From contig JAGHZG010000170.1 of NCBI GenBank assembly GCA_017743275.1, positions 1-5,064 on the forward strand: a DNA stretch of 5,064 nt. Direction: 5' to 3'. Numbering within the stretch: position 1 is the first letter of the stretch; the number at the start of each line of letters is the position of its first letter. The DNA is from Chloroflexota bacterium (GTDB lineage Bacteria > Chloroflexota > Anaerolineae > B4-G1 > DUEL01). Below are positions 4,198 to 5,064 of this stretch, piece after piece. A program made the position numbers and the translations under genes. The notes beneath the pieces are model-generated. The model was not told the DNA's origin. It worked only from the letters and a program-made list of their open reading frames with translations, and did no database searches.

Positions 4198-5025
4198 CAC
4201 ATTGGACCTCTGCGCCCGTCGGAGGCGGCGGAGGAAGGTGCCAGTGCGGATGTCCTGCTCCAGGTGATGAGTCAGGTAATGGTGCATGCTCCGCTCCACT
4301 TCCGCCAGAAGGGCTGGCGAGACCCGCAGTTCCCGCAGGCGGGCGAAGGGCAACCGCTGGCAGGCCCGCAGCAGGCCCAGCGCGGCCGGGGAGAGGGGCA
4401 TGACCCACTGGGCCACTGAGGCCTGAAAGCACTCCGCGCAGAGTGCGCCGCCCCGCTCCGGATCCAGGCCCAGCGACGTTTTCCCCCGCACCGGCAACGG
4501 TCGCCCGCAGAGGCGGCCCTCCCGCTCCCCCATACACCGCCCCCATTCGGGGCGGAAGCCCACCAGGCTCAGCAGTCGTTGCTCGTAGGCCCGGACCAGC
4601 AGGTCCAGCGCCGGAGGGACGGATTCTCCGACCTCTATCTGGCTCAGATAGTCCAGCGTGCGGCTCAGCAGGTCAAAGAGGGCTGGCCCGCCCTCGTCTT
4701 CGGCGACGAAGCGGTCGTAGAGTTCGGTCACGTAGCGGGCATAAGTGCCCCGGATCAGGTCTCCCCGCACCGCGGCGTGCGGCTCCAGGGCCTCTGCCTG
4801 GCTCACCACATCCCAGGAAGAGGGACTGCGGGCCACAACCATCCGGACCCGGGCGAAGAGTTCCAGATGTCCGGCTTTCCGACTGCTGACCTTGCGCGCT
4901 CCCTTCGCAATGACGACTCGCTTCCCCTGGGGCGTGCAGAGGGTCAGGACCCGGTCCGCCTCCCCCTGGTCCCGTCGTCGGACGATGATGGCTTCGGTGG
5001 TGTAGAGGCGTTCACCGTTCGTCAT
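4180..5025 (-). CDS. recO: DNA repair protein RecO
   Basis: RecO is the recombination mediator that, with RecR (and RecF), loads RecA onto SSB-coated single-stranded DNA. This copy has 281 residues, slightly longer than the common 240-260. The N-terminal OB-fold begins with the hallmark YTTEAIIVRRRDQGEADRVL (8-27), followed by GKRVVIAKGARKVSSR (34-49) and LELFARVRM. The helical region includes GTYARYVTELYDRF (93-106) and the family segment LRAYEQ-like LVRAYEQRLLSLVGFRP (143-159). A zinc site is intact: C164, C173, C196 and C199 (CX8C and CX2C). I chose ATG 5025 because GAAGGG lies six bases upstream. A TTG at 5031 in the same frame has no usable Shine-Dalgarno. The frame stays open to the window edge, but the family start argues against extension. 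The stop lies within the hairpin at 4159-4197. Upstream neighbours are outside the window. Confidence 0.92.
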   Translation of the reverse strand: MTNGERLYTTEAIIVRRRDQGEADRVLTLCTPQGKRVVIAKGARKVSSRKAGHLELFARVRMVVARSPSSWDVVSQAEALEPHAAVRGDLIRGTYARYVTELYDRFVAEDEGGPALFDLLSRTLDYLSQIEVGESVPPALDLLVRAYEQRLLSLVGFRPEWGRCMGEREGRLCGRPLPVRGKTSLGLDPERGGALCAECFQASVAQWVMPLSPAALGLLRACQRLPFARLRELRVSPALLAEVERSMHHYLTHHLEQDIRTGTFLRRLRRAQRSNVAQDLS

Positions 5026-5064
5026 TCGCAACCCTTCAGCCGATTGAAATCCTCCTCCCAGGGC

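Noticed and set aside
5026..5031. A TTG start for RecO at 5031
   Set aside because: The purine-rich GAAGGG directly abuts the TTG but is correctly spaced for ATG 5025.
1..5064. tRNA, rRNA or riboswitch
   Set aside because: No cloverleaf, rRNA segment or known riboswitch core is recognisable in any intergenic stretch by eye.

Overview
The window is GC-rich bacterial chromosome, and every gene I can support is on the minus strand, transcribed from right to left. The organism is probably a Chloroflexota (Anaerolineae-like) bacterium or another GC-rich deep-branching anaerobe. That placement is an inference from gene style, high GC and low-complexity heptamer repeats between genes. No rRNA or other firm taxonomic marker is present.

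Layout from right to left in transcription order. (1) recO (5025-4180) encodes a recombination mediator with a four-cysteine zinc site; its stop codon lies in the loop of a nested inverted repeat. (2) The intergenic region 4179-3914 holds that hairpin, an imperfect long palindrome (4043-4125), a good sigma70-type promoter (TTGCCC, 17 nt, TATAAT) and a 7-copy array of the heptamer CAGACNA that makes up almost the whole 5' leader of the next gene. (3) A tight three-gene operon follows: a Memo-family protein (3913-3047), an AMMECR1-domain protein (3030-2455) and a soluble REC-HisKA-HATPase hybrid kinase (2458-1334). The last two genes overlap by 4 bp (GTGA). (4) The intergenic region 1333-1171 is dominated by a 16-copy array of a second, unrelated heptamer that runs into the last codons of the kinase. 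(5) A PreA/dihydroorotate-dehydrogenase-like flavoprotein with two C-terminal 4Fe-4S motifs is split into two frames (1170-694 and 697-83) by an apparent one-base deletion in a C-run. (6) A possible gene start runs off the left edge.

Memo and AMMECR1 are two parts of what databases call the AmmeMemoRadiSam system. The radical-SAM partner is not in this window, and a two-component protein sits in the operon instead. The flavoprotein appears to lack the loop that carries the catalytic cysteine in dihydropyrimidine dehydrogenase, so its substrate is open. Most worth following up are the kinase coupled to Memo-AMMECR1, the two different arrays with the same 7-bp period in the two main intergenic gaps, and the frameshifted, loop-deleted flavoprotein.
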